Assembly (NCBI RefSeq): GCF_001625305.1
Contig: NW_017804365.1
Span: 704,414-768,413, forward strand
Reading direction: 5' to 3'
Origin: Branchiostoma belcheri
Lineage: Eukaryota; Chordata; Leptocardii; Amphioxiformes; Branchiostomatidae
DNA length: 64,000 nt
The number at the start of each line of letters is the position of its first letter. The first letter of the stretch is position 1. Of the stretch, positions 63,626 through 64,000 are shown in pieces. Position numbers and translations under genes: made by a program. Under the pieces are notes generated by a model, which ran no database searches, was not told the origin of the DNA, and was given only the letters and a program-made list of their open reading frames with translations.

Positions 63626-64000
63626 TAACTAGGGAACTCTGCTGTACAAATCTTTTTTCTGAGTTTTCGTTTGGAAATTTCCTTTCAAACTTCATTGGCT
63701 GTAATCATTGATGACGAGACTGAAAAGTTTGCCAAAATTATGTTTAATTTGTCATACATACTGTACTTTGTGCATTGCAAAAATATTGACTATGTTGACA
63801 ATCAGAGGAAAATTATCTTGTTTATATAGATAGCAGTTGTTTGTAAGCTATATATGAGTGTACATTTTGTTTTTTGACATGTTGAGTGCACATACAGTGT
63901 GGAGACTGCAGTGTGAAGGAGGGGTTGTGGTCTAAAAATACCCATGATGTTTTGCTTTCCTATTTAATTTAAAACCTGTACATTTGATTTTCTTGTGGGA
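63626..64000 (+). other. Start of CCDC88 3' untranslated region
   Basis: 375 bases after the stop codon, AT-rich, no further coding signal. No AATAAA or ATTAAA is present in this stretch, so the poly(A) site probably lies beyond the window. No transposon recognised. Confidence 0.6.

Overview
The window is metazoan genomic DNA with one multi-exon protein gene on the + strand that fills nearly the whole 64 kb. Exons are GC-rich, introns are AT-rich and packed with short inverted-repeat DNA transposons, and every splice junction used is GT-AG. The product is a girdin/Daple (CCDC88) protein. The most likely source is an invertebrate chordate such as amphioxus (Branchiostoma). This rests on a single Daple-like gene that keeps both vertebrate-type signalling motifs, on the transposon load and on the frequent word ACATGTACATGTA. 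The species is inference (about 0.7).

Gene layout. The first visible exon (534-642) starts inside the N-terminal Hook domain; about 55 residues should lie in exons upstream of the window. A 24.7 kb intron follows. Exons 2-5 (25352-29299) finish the Hook domain. Exons 6-19 (29963-53350) encode a coiled coil of about 1150 residues. Exons 20-29 (53898-63625) encode a low-complexity Ser/Pro/Arg-rich tail that carries the G-alpha binding and activating (GBA) motif in exon 28 and ends in Gly-Cys-Val, the Daple-type PDZ-binding terminus. The 29 exons join with no frame break and encode 2018 residues. Residue numbers below count from the first complete codon at 535 and are not full-length numbers.

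The most unusual part is the tail. Exons 21-27 all begin and end in phase 1, so any subset can be skipped without a frameshift. A short motif, Tyr-(Arg/Gln)-Ser-Glu-x-x-Leu after a basic stretch, occurs four times: in exons 22, 24, 25 and 29. I know of no description of it. A possible extra 51-nt cassette exon, also phase 1-1, lies at 55805-55855.

The introns hold at least a dozen families of short TIR elements (called A to P here), often nested: a foldback satellite inside the TIR of an A element (21371-21978), a 1.2 kb C element inside a B element (15142-16680), an E element inside a D tandem array that also contains the only assembly gap (11286-11305), and a C element inside a J element (27278-27901). 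There are two tRNA-derived SINEs and a 2.76 kb G element. The C element at 15228-16436 keeps a short ORF with a PCNA-binding (PIP-box) peptide, probably the start of a decayed transposase. I found no second protein-coding gene, no functional tRNA or rRNA gene and no CRISPR array.
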